This document shows positions 34,262 to 44,126 of a stretch of DNA of 64,000 nucleotides, piece by piece (the stretch's first letter is position 1; every line of letters begins with the position of its first letter). The notes below the pieces were generated by a model. The model saw only the letters and a list, made by a program, of their open reading frames with translations. It searched no databases and had not been told where the DNA came from. Both the position numbers and the translations under genes were made by a program. The DNA lies in the NCBI GenBank assembly GCA_008828725.1, contig MEHQ01000676.1, positions 74,027 to 138,026 of the forward strand. The letters run 5' to 3'. This stretch comes from Saccharina japonica. Its lineage: Eukaryota; Sar; Phaeophyceae; Laminariales; Laminariaceae.

Positions 34262-34575
34262 TTTATTTGCCGATGCGGATTATGCCAGTAAGGCAACCGA
34301 TCGGAGGTCAGTGTCGGGTGAAGGTGTTATGTGTGGAGGCGCAGAAATGCGTCACGCTTTCCACCGCGGAGGCCGAATACGTGGCCATGTCTTGAGTGTG
34401 TCAAGGAGGCTATTTTCATGAGGCACGTGTGGTGTTTTATTTTGCCTGCTCGTGGCGTACCATGCATGGACGTTTTTGAGGACAACCAAGGTGCCGTACG
34501 TACAGTTGGCACAAAACCCCATGCCGAACTCGAATTCGAAGCATATCGACGTGCGTCACCATCGTTTGAGATAAT
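34262..34575 (+). pseudogene. copia RNase H (fossil), first part
   Basis: ADADYASKATDRRSVSGEG near 34270 is the start of copia RNase H. CVTLSTAEAEYVAMS at about 34350 is the second conserved block, then DVFEDNQGAVRTVG at 34470 and HIDVRHH at about 34545. The 215-bp satellite follows. It is broken. Confidence 0.8.
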
Positions 34576-37225
34576 TGGCTTTTAACGGGGACTAGCGGTA
34601 AGGCCACGGCTACGTCAGTGGCGCTAGCGTTGCGTTGCCCACAGTAGTAAAAACGTGTGGTACTCGCATTTACAGTGTGCTGTGATGTACCACTCTGAAT
34701 CCAATAATTACAACCACTATGCGGGGCGGTATCGACCCGGGGGATGTCCGTTTTTGTTGAAGGTGTACATGTATTTGTTGAAGGTGTACATGTATTGAAG
34801 GATATATGATTCGGAGATGGGGCCTTACCATCCCCGGGTACAGCGGAACATCGACCATGAGCCCCAACCAAAACGTAACTCAGCGCGTGGGGTTGGGATT
34901 TCCACACCTTGCAGGGCGGTATCGACGCGGGGGGTGCCTGCTTTCGTCCTAGGGTTGTTGGAGTTGTAGATGTCCGCAAGGATTTCTGATCCGGCGACGG
35001 GACGTTATCATCCCCGGGTGCGGTGGGACCTCGACGTTGGCTCGAGGGGAAACTCGCGCCGCGCGCTGGATCCATGATAGCCAGGCAACCGTAAATCAGC
35101 CCGTGGTATTGGGGTTTCCACACCTTGCGGGGCGGTATCGATCTGGAGGATGTCCGTTTTCGTCCCCAGGTTGTTGGAGTTGTAGATGTATGGAAGGATT
35201 TCTGACCCGGGGATGGGATCGTATCATCCCCGGGTGTGGCGGGACTTCGACGTTGCCCCGGGGGGCAACTCTCGCCGCACGCTGGCTCTATGAGGGCCAG
35301 GCAACCGTAAATTAGCCCGTGGGGTTGGGGTTTCCACGCCTTTTGGGCGGTATCGACCCGGGGGATGTCCGCTTGCGTCGCCGGGTCGTTGGAGTTGTAG
35401 ATGTATGGAAGGATTTCTGACCCGGGGATGGGACTTTATCATTCCCGGATGCGACGGGACCTTACCGTTGCTCTGAGGGATAACCCTCGCTGCGTGCTGG
35501 CTCTCTTGAGTTCCAGCGCCCCAGCCAAATCAGCTTTCAGCCAGTGGTAGTGGGGTTTCCACACCTTGCGGGGTGGTATCGACCCGGCGGATGTCCGCTT
35601 GGATCCCCGTGGTTGTTGGAGTTGTAGATGTATGGAAGGATTTCTGACCCGGGGATGGGATCATATCATCCCCGCCGGGTGCGATGGGACGTCGACGTTG
35701 CCCCGAGGGGCAACTCTAGCGGCACGCTGGCCCTATGAGGGCCAGGCAACCAAACATTTGCAGTTTTTTCTGTGGCGTTGGAGTTTCCACTCCTTTTTGG
35801 GCGGTATCGACTCGGGAGAGATGTCCGCTGGCGTCCCCGGGTCGCTGGAGTTGCAGATATCTGGAAGGGTTTATGACCCGGGGTTGGAACGTTATTATTC
35901 CCGGGTGCGGCGGGTCCTCGACGTTGCCCCGAGGGGCAACTCGTGCCGTACACTGGCTCTATGAGGGCCAGGCAACCATACATTTGCCCGTGGTGGTGGG
36001 GTTTCCACACCTTGCGGGGCGGTTTTGAGCCGGGGGATGTCCGTTTTCGTCCCCGGGTTGTTGGAGTTGTAGATGTGTGGCAGGATTTCTGACGCGGGGA
36101 TGGGATCATATCATCCCCGGGTACGGCGGAACTTCGACGTTGCCCCGAGGGTCATATTTCGCCGTACGCTGGCTTCATTGGGGCCAGGTGTTAATTAGCC
36201 CGTGGGGTTGGCGTTTCCACACCTTGCGGGGCGGTATCGACCCGGGGGATGTCCGTTTTTGTCCCCGGGTTGTTGGAGTTGTAGATTTATGAAGGATTTA
36301 TGACCCGGTGATGGAATCGTATCATCCCCGGGTACGGCGGGACTTCGACGATGCCCCGAGGGTCATCTCTCGCCGCACGTTGGGTATATGAGGGCCAGAC
36401 AACCGTAAATTAGCCCGTGGGGTTGGGGTTTCCACACATTGCGGGGCGGTATCGACCCGGGGGATGTCCGTTTTCGTCCCCGGGTTGTTGGAGTTGTAGA
36501 TGTATGGAAGGATTTCTGACCCGGGGATGGGACGTTATTATCCCCGGGTGCGGCGGGACTTCGACGTTGCCCCGAGGGGCAACTCTCGCCGCGCACTGGT
36601 TCTATGAGGGCCAGGCAACCGCAAATTATCGTGGGATTGGGGTTTCCACACTTTGTGAGGCGGTGTCGACCCGGGGGATGCCTGTTTTCGTCCTCAGGTC
36701 GGCAGAGTTGTACATGTGTGGAAGGATTTATGACCCGGGGATGGTATCATATCATCCCCGGGTGCGGCGCTGAGCCTCAGCCAATCGTTGACCAACTGAT
36801 GGGGGTGGGGTTTCCATACCGTGCGAGGCAGTGTCGACCCGGGAAATCGCCGTTTTTGTCCCCGGTTGGTTGGAGTTGTAGAGGTATGGAAGGATTTATG
36901 ATCCGGGGATGGGAGCCTATCCTCCCCGTGTTTGACGGAACCTGCGGTGGCTCTTTTCAGCACCGATGTTCCAGAAAGAGCCAACAGCCACTGGCATGGA
37001 TTTTGGCGACCAATCAGCTGCCAGAATAGAAATTTAAAAATTGGAAGTCAGCAGGTAGGCTGGCTAGATGGCTGCCAGAACTGCATCGGGATTGCGCCAC
37101 GGCCACGGCGCGGCGCGGCATGGGACCCAGTGTTCTGCGGGTTGTGGCACCCAGCCTCCCTACCCATGGGGCAAGGTGGGGCTGAAGCGCTCTGGATAGC
37201 GCTGCTCAATTACAGACAGACAGAC
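34576..37225. repeat. 215-bp satellite block inside copia RNase H
   Basis: About 11 tandem units (34690-36965), mostly 212-229 bp apart, with one at ~158. A unit has GGGGTTTCCACACCTTGCGG, GGTATCGACCCGGGGGATGT, GTTGGAGTTGTAGATGTATG and the inverted pair CCCGGGGATG..CATCCCCGGG. Flanks at 34576-34690 and 36966-37225 are unique. Copia coding is absent from it and resumes at ~37226. No inverted ends were found. Frames across it are artefacts. Confidence 0.85.
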
Positions 37226-37414
37226 AGAATAGCAGTATTTCATAATATAGATATTGTGGTCATTCATGTAGCTTGGGAATATCAGCATGCTGATTTCCTG
37301 ACGAAGCCCTTGAGTAAGGATTATTTCGAGTTCCACCGTGACTTGTTGATGAATTTGAGTCATGTATTATGGTCTGGAACTTTCTGCGAGGATTTTGAGA
37401 TTCATAATTATTAA
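37226..37414 (+). pseudogene. copia RNase H (fossil), last part
   Basis: IDIVVIHVAWEYQHADFLTK followed by PLSKDYFEFHRDLLM is the standard C-terminus of copia polyproteins. The purine run before the 3' LTR lies ~100 bp downstream (37519-37530). Confidence 0.85.
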
Positions 37415-37535
37415 AGTAAGAACTTACAGTACGGTTGTATCAGGAATTTGTGACGAGCATTGGCGCTGGAAGTTTTCTGTTGAAGTGTTTGTAGTGATTT
37501 ACTCTCGTGCTGAGCACCGAGTGGGGGGGGTGTTA

Positions 37536-38557
37536 GGGCCCATCTTAACGAACATCGCTTTTTATTGAAATGGGATTTTTTTTTTGTTTTTCGTTTGTTT
37601 TGAATACGATTTCCCTGAAAAAACGTGTTTGGGTCTTAGGGCCCGTATTAACGAAGAAGAAAAAAATTCAATTTTGATTTTTTTTTAATTCAAATCCGCT
37701 TTTAATTGGTCAACACACGCACCAGCACCAAAGATTAGGATCTTGGGGCATAAAAATTGGTGCTGGTGCGTGTGTTGACCAATGAAAAGCGAATTTTTAT
37801 TTTTATTTTTCCAAATTGAATTGATTTTATACTCGTTAATACGGGCCCTTATCGAGGAATGGTGTATTGCGTAAAAAAATGACAATAACGCACAAGGGCC
37901 AACGAACACCCGTGAGTAACCAACGAGGCGACCTACGGTCTGTGTCCTCCCTGGGGCGCCGCTGCCAGCGGAAAATTATGTCTGCCAGCACCGGCTAGGA
38001 GGCTATCACTCTAGGGATGTCTTGGGTGGGCTGGCGCAGCCCCGAAGCCCAACGCGGGCAGCAGCGACGGGGATACAGCGATCGAACTTCTACGCCAAGT
38101 CGCGACCTGGTTGGTGCTCGTGTGGTTTGGGAGGCAAAGAGGGGTGCAAAATTGAATTTGCGACGGCCTATGTTACTTTTTAGGCACCGCAAGCGGTCTA
38201 CCCTATGCTAGGGCCCGTCGGACCTCGCGCTGCGGCTGATCCGGTGGCCGTGCCTCTCGGGAATGGTGGATCTCGCCTCTGAATCAGTCGACGACATGGC
38301 TCAAGTTTGCGTGTCTTCCTTCGGTTTCATGGAACACGCCACGCCGAGTTGGATGAACTCCCAATTCAACAGAAAAAAAATAGCAAAAGAAGTCCCAAAA
38401 GACTTCTTGTGGAATTCCGTTTTATTGAACTACTCAGTTTTGAAATCGAAATATCATGCTGGTTATTCACGTTTCGACCAATCAGGTCAAATCAAAACAA
38501 ACGGACGAAAAAATAAAACTCAAACAAACGAAAACAAATGTTCGTTAATACGGGCCC
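37536..38557. mobile_element. 1.02 kb Harbinger-type element in the 3' LTR
   Basis: Starts GGGCCCATCTTAACGAACAT and ends with the inverse of GGGCCCGTATTAACGAACAT. TTA on both sides (37533-37535, 38558-38560) is a 3-bp TSD. The LTR is continuous without it. It contains a second, smaller element with the same terminal sequence. A plus frame at 38263-38736 runs out of it into the LTR and is not recognised. Confidence 0.85.
37639..37848. mobile_element. 210-bp hairpin MITE nested in its relative
   Basis: GGGCCCGTATTAACGA at the left is exactly inverted at the right, with TTA TSDs at 37636-37638 and 37849-37851. The centre is a perfect 27-bp stem (37705-37731 with 37757-37783, starting ATTGGTCAACACACGC), and the outer arms are also partly paired. 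Nearly the whole element can fold into one hairpin. Confidence 0.92.
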
Positions 38558-38840
38558 TTAGTTATACTCGTGTGCAGCAGCATTGCATATATATGCAGCA
38601 GTATTACTTTATGCAAGGGTGTAGAGGGTTCCACATATTGGTAGGCATTTACCAATTGGCGTTACATACAGCAGTATCGAGAGGCGTGTTATTTCATGTC
38701 GTGTTTGCGCACCGAAGCACTCCTCGATCCGCTTAATCTCGTTATAATATACCTGGTATATCGACAAGTAGTCCCTCCAGCACCGACGTGCCTTCTGAGG
38801 AAAGGCTTCCGGCTTGTCTATTTATCCATACCGTGACGTA

Positions 38841-39470
38841 AGGAACGCCACCGCCGCCGCCGCCATCGTCGGTGGTGCTGCTGGCGCCGCTGGTGCTGCT
38901 GCTGTGGTGGTGGTAGTGGTGCTGCGACTGCTGCGGTGCTGCTGCTGCTGCTGCTGCTGCTGCTGCAGTATACTCGCTTCCGCGTGTGTTCCAAAAACAC
39001 GGTCTGTTGCCAAGTTGTGCGGATCGTGCTCCGTGACGTATCGACTATTGTCGTGGGGACCAGCCGCAGCAGCACAGCTGCTGTAGCAGCAGAGAAGCAG
39101 TAGCAGCATCAGCAGTGGCAGCGACATTGCAGCAGCGGCGGCCGCCCAGCTCCCCGTTGGAGAATCGGGTTGTTAATTTGTGTCTGCGTTTCGGAGCTTG
39201 GTTGTTGTACAATAATGTGCTCTGGGCCATTTTTACAACAGCATCAGCGTGGCTTTTCACAGCAGCAGCGTACCTGCTGATGCTGTGTTGGCCGCGGGCG
39301 TCGGAAGAGCGGACCCTTCTCTCAACGACTAGAAGACGGTGCCGAGTGAGCCGTCGCGTCCATCACACTGCCTCCTCGAACATTCGGCCCGCGCTGGGCG
39401 CCGGGTGCCAACTCGGTGGATTGATTTTAATGCACTCCAATCGCTCCAATTGAAAAAAAAACACACCATT
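38841..39470. other. hAT1 interior right of the copia, CTG/GCC tracts
   Basis: GCC and CTG runs (38850-38970) and unique sequence. Frames on both strands are low complexity. No gene recognised. Confidence 0.45.
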
Positions 39471-39785
39471 TTTCTACGTAAGGCTAGTTCTTATGTGGTC
39501 GGATACGTGGATCGAAAAAGCCGGTTTTCGATTGGAGACACAATCGGGCTTCCTTATACAGTTGAACAAGAGCTTTTTCGATCCCAGCAGAGTTTTTCGA
39601 CGAGATTCGTGTATTGGATTTCTCAATCGATTTTGTTTTCGAACCTCATCAAATATCTCTGCACCCCTCCAAACACACGGTCACACCACCCAGCGGCAGC
39701 CTAAACACCTCTCCGATGCTGGGTTGACCGTTCTACTGCTGCTGCTGCTGCTGCTGCTGCTCTCTACTGCTGCTGCTGCTGCTCT

Positions 39786-39842
<57 letters not shown>

Positions 39843-40082
39843 GCAGCGCAGCGCAGCACCTCCTAAAACCCGCGAGCAGGACACGAAGCATTATCCAACC
39901 CTCGCATCAACCGCCCCCAGGAACAGCACGAAAAACTGCAAAAGCGATCCGATTGACGATAGCGAGGGCATCCAGACACACCCCGTCGAATTTATAGCGG
40001 ATCGGAAACCGAGTTTCTCGATCCTCTCAATCCGACGGCATAACAATTAGCATAAGGGCAGGTTTGTGCCCTTACGTAGAAA
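39471..40082. mobile_element. 612-bp inverted-repeat element with CTG core
   Basis: TTTCTACGTAAGG at the left end is inverted at 40070-40082. The arms continue as CTAGTTCTTATG..GTCGGAT..GGATCGAAAAA, paired with the inverse of the right arm at ~75 %. The centre has CTG runs (39736-39842), which cause leucine/cysteine/alanine frames. It looks like a MITE or foldback element. No clear TSD. Confidence 0.5.
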
Positions 40083-40614
40083 GAGCATGAATGGCTCTGC
40101 CACAAAGATTCAAGGAGCACAAAAGCCACGAATTAAAGAAATACATATAAATGGTTTCAAAGTCGTTCACACATGTTGTTGTGATTTTTTTTTCTATGAA
40201 TTCCGAGTTTGGAAGGTGGAACAACAAGGCAGACATGCATCAATTGTTGTACAATTAATGCATGTCACAAACACATGGATAAATTAGTACGCTTGCCCTC
40301 GCCGGAGGCGGCATAGTCTGCCCGCTTTCCGGGGCGGAAGCAGAAGCCATCTTGGGTCAGAGCTATCAGATCGACCCGAGAAGAAGGCGTGGTAGGTACG
40401 GCGGAAATGTGCGGGATGTGGGTCTACCTCTCTATTCACGAAGATCGGGAGCACACACCACAAATTCAACAAAGCAAAAAAAACAAACAAGCACGACACT
40501 CCGGGAATATTATGAGGGACCAAGGCCCAACCAACGGACGAACGAGCAACGACTACAGGTTTGGACCTGATTTTTTTTGTCTTTGACCCGCGATAATTAT
40601 CACGGGTCCAGTCG
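40083..40614. other. hAT1 interior, unassigned
   Basis: Nothing recognised. AT-rich to 40270, then GC-rich. A minus-strand frame at 40284-40643 (119 codons) has no domain I know. Confidence 0.35.
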
Positions 40615-40950
40615 ACCCGACACGTATAAAGCCCGTATCTCACGGGTCAATCGGTATCTGGCGGGTTGGGTCGGGTCGGGTTAGGAGGTGTTCAAAATGT
40701 CACAGGTCAGGTCGGGTCGGGTCAAGAGGTTTGCAAATCTTACGGGTCGGGTCGGGTCAAGAGGTTTCCAAAATCTCTCGGGTCGAGTCGGGTCGGGTCA
40801 TGGATCCGACATCTCAAAATGTTGCGGGTCGGGTCGGGTCATGACCCGACATCTCAACTTTTGGGTCGGGTCGGGTCGGGTCATGACCCGATATCTCAAA
40901 GTTATCGCGGGACCCGACCTGACCCGTGAGGTTTGACCTGGCCCGCGAAC
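40615..40950. repeat. GGGTC subterminal array, right
   Basis: GGGTCGGGTC runs and GGGTCATGACCCGA palindromes with the same spacers (CAAAATCTC, TCAAGAGGTTTGCAAATCT) as the array at 20573-20885. It is placed just inside the right hAT1 terminus. Confidence 0.8.
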
Positions 40951-40957
40951 AGTCTTG

Positions 40958-41733
40958 AACTATTTTGTTATGTGTGCATCTCAAGAGCAGTATTTTGAGA
41001 TATCTACGCCAAGGCATGTATACTGGTCTACGATCGGTAATTCATCATCTCCCCACCACTTCCACTTGAAAGCTACCGGACTCTCCTTATCTTCGTTACA
41101 TACAACTACTGCGCACTTTTTTGACGTTCGCCGTCACCCTCCATTTCCCAGTTTACTCTACTAATATTGCCTTCTCTATTTGTTTCTGCAGTCCTTTGGA
41201 TGTTTCTGATATGCTTACGAAATCATTCGCAAGCATCAATCCCGACACCGTATCTCCCCCCACCGTGGCCGCCTGCGATGCTGCTTCTACTGCTACTATC
41301 ATGTCATTAATGTATACCTTGAATAGGTTATAGATAGCGTGCATCCCTGTGCAACTCCTTGTAGGATATCAACGCACTTCGATACTTCCCGGTCCAGTAT
41401 CACAGCACTTCTCGTACATTCCGTCATCTTCTCCATCATTCTCCACGTTTTCCCTCTGATCCCTATTTCCCACAACTTCTACCACACTCCTTTTCTCCAT
41501 ACTGTGTCGTAGGCCTTTTGTACATAGAAATAAACAGTAAGTTGTTAGCCCCGCGTCTTTCCTACCTTAGATTATATTACCGTAGTGTGTACACGTGGTC
41601 TACGCAACTACGGTTTGGCCTAAATCCTGCTTGCCCTTCGCTGTTTTTTCTTCCTTCTCCATCATTTTTCCCATTCTATCGCTAAAATCTTACAGAATGT
41701 TTTACCCACAGTGCTTATTAATAATAGCGTTAT
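40958..41733 (-). pseudogene. LINE copy 1, reverse-transcriptase core
   Basis: Minus-strand LINE reverse transcriptase. STVGKTFCKILA lies near 41710. YINDMIVAVEAASQAATVGG at about 41300 is the catalytic box (usual form YADD/YIDD; Asn replaces the first Asp). GLMLANDFVSISETSKGLQ follows. The other copy has YIDDMIVAVEAASQGVTVGE at ~57300. The piece stops at the hAT1 end (40957) and is bordered upstream by the miniature LTR element. Frames are interrupted. Confidence 0.85.
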
Positions 41734-42829
41734 TGTGAAGGACAGGGTAGTTACGTATGTATCGTAGACCTCGGAATCACGCATGTAAACATGGATACCT
41801 CAAACGACAGGCCTAAAGAGCCTGCCAAGTCGTCAACCCCGGGTCGGAAGCGGTCCCTTCGTTTTGACGTAAGGTCGAACTCTCCCCGGGGAAACGACGT
41901 GGTCATCCATTGTGGGGCCCCGCATAAGTAGGGTCCCACAGGACGGAAACCTCGAGGGTGGTGCCCTCGCGCGCTCGCCCCTTGGCGCACTCCGAGACAT
42001 AGACAATTAGCACCTCCTTGCTAGATGATACGGAAGAAAACTGCTCGGCACGGTCGGCCGTAACGACCCCTGCAGGCATCAGGGATTGGGAGCTCGTCAC
42101 TACGACATCATTGGCCTCGGGGGCAGGCGCTAGTTCCACATTGGTGACCACCGTGGGATTCGAACCCACGAGTACGAATACATGACGACCTGAACGCCAT
42201 TGCATGGGTTTTCCCCAAATATTATCTCAACACGTCAGTTGTAAAGGACACCGTGTTTACTCAACACGCCAGCTATAAGGAGTGGATGCAAGCATGATAA
42301 CAGCTGTTGTGTCCGGGTCCGATAAATCGAAACCCTGTTCCCTTAACCAATCATCCTCCAGATGACCACCACAAGACCATCCCTAGCTAAGATGAACTTG
42401 CGGCGAATAAAGAGGGGGGCGATGTGAAGGACAGGGTAGTTACGTATGTATCGTAGACCTCGGAATCACGCATGTAAACATGGATACCTCAAACGACAGG
42501 CCTAAAGAGCCTGCCAAGTCGTCAACCCCGGGTCGGAAGCGGTCCCTTCGTTTTGACGTAAGGTCGAACTCTCCCCGGGGACACGACGTGGTCATCCATT
42601 GTGGGGCCCCGCATAAGCAGGGTCCCACAGGACGGAAACCTCGAGGGTGGTGCCCTCGCGCGCTCGCCCCTTGGCGCACTCCGAGACATAGACAATTAGC
42701 ACCTCCTTGCTACATGAGACGGAAGAAAACTGCTCGGCACGGTCGGCCGTAACGACCCCTGCAGGCATCAGGGATTGGGAGCTCGTCACTACGACATCAT
42801 TGGCCTCGGGGGCAGGCGCTAGTTCCACA
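41734..42829 (+). mobile_element. miniature LTR retrotransposon (TRIM)
   Basis: Two 407-bp direct repeats (41734-42140 and 42423-42829), TGTGAAGGACAGGG.. to ..GCTAGTTCCACA, with about four differences. They flank only 282 bp. After the left LTR comes TGGTGACCACCGTGGGATTC and more, complementary to a tRNA 3' end including its T-arm. Before the right LTR is the purine run AATAAAGAGGGGGGCGA. TTAT flanks both sides. It carries no protein of its own. The near-identical LTRs make it young. It sits in the LINE reverse transcriptase and looks whole as a non-coding element. Confidence 0.9.
42142..42172 (+). promoter_or_regulatory. primer-binding site of the TRIM
   Basis: TGGTGACCACC followed by GTGGGATTCGAACCCAC. 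In reverse complement this is a tRNA T-arm (GTGGGTTCGAATCCCAC), a 7-base acceptor strand, a discriminator base and CCA. The match to tRNA is ~28 bases, longer than the usual ~18. Upstream bases do not fold as a tRNA, so a tRNA gene was rejected. The parent tRNA was not identified. Confidence 0.8.
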
Positions 42830-42959
42830 TTATCCCCCTAAATTTACCCGGGTCAGCCTTTTCTCTTTTCTAAAACAAGTTTACTACTACTCCTTCTCTC
42901 CACCTGTTAGGTGCAAACTCATTTTTCCATATCCAGTTATACGACTTGACCATTATGGT
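42830..42959 (-). pseudogene. LINE copy 1, start of reverse transcriptase
   Basis: The minus strand reads MVKSYNWIWKNEFAPNRWRE, then GVVVNLF and KADPGKFRGI. This is the classic opening of LINE reverse transcriptase (W..G.V..L.KK.....P..YRGI). It lies between the TRIM and the element at 42968. The next upstream LINE piece begins at 48797. Confidence 0.85.
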
Positions 42960-42967
42960 AAGCATTC

Positions 42968-43690
42968 CACACCTCGGATAACGTAACACTTGGATAACAC
43001 TCATCTACGTTATGGGGCCTAACACAGGGACTTGGCAACGTACTAACATAGTGTTAACACTGGAGGGGCAATCACGGTAACGCGGTAACACAGTGTTAAC
43101 ACTGGAGGGGCAATCACGGTAACGCGGTAACACAGTGTTAACACTGGAGGGGCAACGGCGGTAACGCGATAGCACAGTGTTAACTGGAAATCCACGAACG
43201 TGCACACGCCTTAACGTTATGTTACACCGTGATCCGTCCTTCAACTAACACTTTAACATAGTGTTAGGCTCTGACCCAACACGTACGTTATCACTCTAAC
43301 ATGCCCAGGTCGATATCTGCAGATTCACTAACACGATGACATAATGTTACTGTCCACGGAGCGTTAGACGTAACACACTAACATTGTTCTACCCTTCGAA
43401 TGAGTGTTATATATAACACCCTGACATAACGTTACCATGTTGATCAGCACTACTAAATCTAACATTGTGTTACAAATAACACACTAACATAACACTAACA
43501 TAGTGTCCAGCACTACTAAATAACACTACGTTATTCGGACCCCCAGTCTGATTGCTATATGCTCGGAAAACGTAACATTTAACATGCGTTAGGTACGTTA
43601 CAGTCTTAGCCGGCCGATACGTAACACTATGTTAAAGTGTTAGCTTGATTGCTGAGGTCTGCCTATAATTATGTTACGGTGTTGGACCAA
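42968..43690. repeat. TAACAC/GTGTTA palindrome array, left
   Basis: Dozens of GTAACAC and GTGTTA half-sites, often joined as AACACTAACATAGTGTTA. A regular ~50-bp triplication is at 43040-43180 (GTAACGCGGTAACACAGTG, then AACACTGGAGGGGCAA). The array is subterminal in element A. Confidence 0.85.
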
Positions 43691-43696
43691 ACGTTA

Positions 43697-44126
43697 TAGT
43701 ACCACTTTGTGGCTCTTTTTCTTCCCGACTTTTATTTCGCCAACCAAAGATAAAGGCTGTGCAGCAGCAGTGCCTATGGCCAAAACAACATAGTACTCGT
43801 ATGTATTCAAAATATGGTACGTATCGTTTTCGTATACGTACCCGGTGTACGTCATACGTACATATTATACGTATCGTTCTCGTATATAGTGCAAGGCATG
43901 TATTATCGTATATATTTGCGGAACAATAAAAGAGCCAACCAAGATAATGGCGTATTGTGCCTGGCATCATCTCAGGGGTCAGATGATGGCGAGACACCCC
44001 TTTTTGTTGGATTTTTCAATCTTGGGGAACATAGTGGCCAACTTTATGCTCCATACGAGGGGTACACCCATTTTCTTTGGCACTATGTTGCTGATAAGAT
44101 TATGAACGAGCCACAAAGTGGTACCA
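43697..44126. mobile_element. 430-bp TA-flanked inverted-repeat element
   Basis: TAGTACCACTTTGTGGCTC at the left and the inverse of TGGTACCACTTTGTGGCTC at the right, with TA just outside both (43695-43696, 44127-44128). It may be a Tc1/mariner-type MITE. It contains CGTATACGTACC and GTATCGTTCTCGTATA repeats. Confidence 0.65.

Larger units (their letters stand above)
21733..38840 (+). mobile_element. Ty1/copia LTR retrotransposon fossil
   Basis: Broken copia-type element on the plus strand. The 5' LTR starts TGTTAGTTGTACTCGTGTG at 21733. The 3' LTR starts TGTTA at 37531, after the purine run GAGTGGGGGGGG. The order of parts is gag with zinc knuckle, protease, integrase, reverse transcriptase and RNase H, which is the copia order. 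Flanking CCAC at 21729-21732 and near 38840 suggests a short TSD. The two LTRs look only ~80-85 % alike, so the insertion is old. It carries many breaks and at least seven later insertions, and lies within hAT1. Confidence 0.85.
37531..38840 (+). repeat. copia 3' LTR, interrupted
   Basis: TGTTA (37531-37535) continues at 38558-38840 once the inserted Harbinger-type element is removed, restoring TGTTAGTTATACTCGTGTG, as in the 5' LTR. The end is near GTGACGTAAGGAACG (38832-38846). The exact last base is uncertain. Confidence 0.8.
20563..40957. mobile_element. hAT-type element (hAT1), holding the copia fossil
   Basis: Terminal inverted repeats are TAGGGCTGTTCGCGGG at 20563 and the inverse of CAAGACTGTTCGCGGG ending at 40957. 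They are hAT-like ends, each followed inwards by a GGGTC array. The LINE breaks at 20562 and resumes at 40958 at one point of its consensus, the rightmost match being ACTATTTTGTTATGTGTG. The flanking 8-mers (ATTTGTTT and AACTATTT) would be a decayed TSD. Without the 17.1 kb copia insertion the element is ~3.3 kb. No hAT transposase is visible, so it is probably non-autonomous and old. Confidence 0.65.

Noticed and set aside
34437-37029. Long frames on both strands in the 215-bp satellite
   Set aside because: They repeat with the satellite period and have no domain.
39493-40050. 185-codon frame with poly-Leu and poly-Cys
   Set aside because: Produced by the CTG runs in the inverted-repeat element.
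41903-42205. 100-codon minus frame that recurs in the second LTR
   Set aside because: It lies in duplicated LTR sequence with no domain. Recurrence is explained by the LTR duplication.
42142-42215. tRNA gene on the minus strand (T-arm GTGGGTTCGAATCCCAC)
   Set aside because: Only the 3' part fits. No matching 5' acceptor, D-arm or anticodon arm is present. Position after an LTR makes it a primer-binding site.
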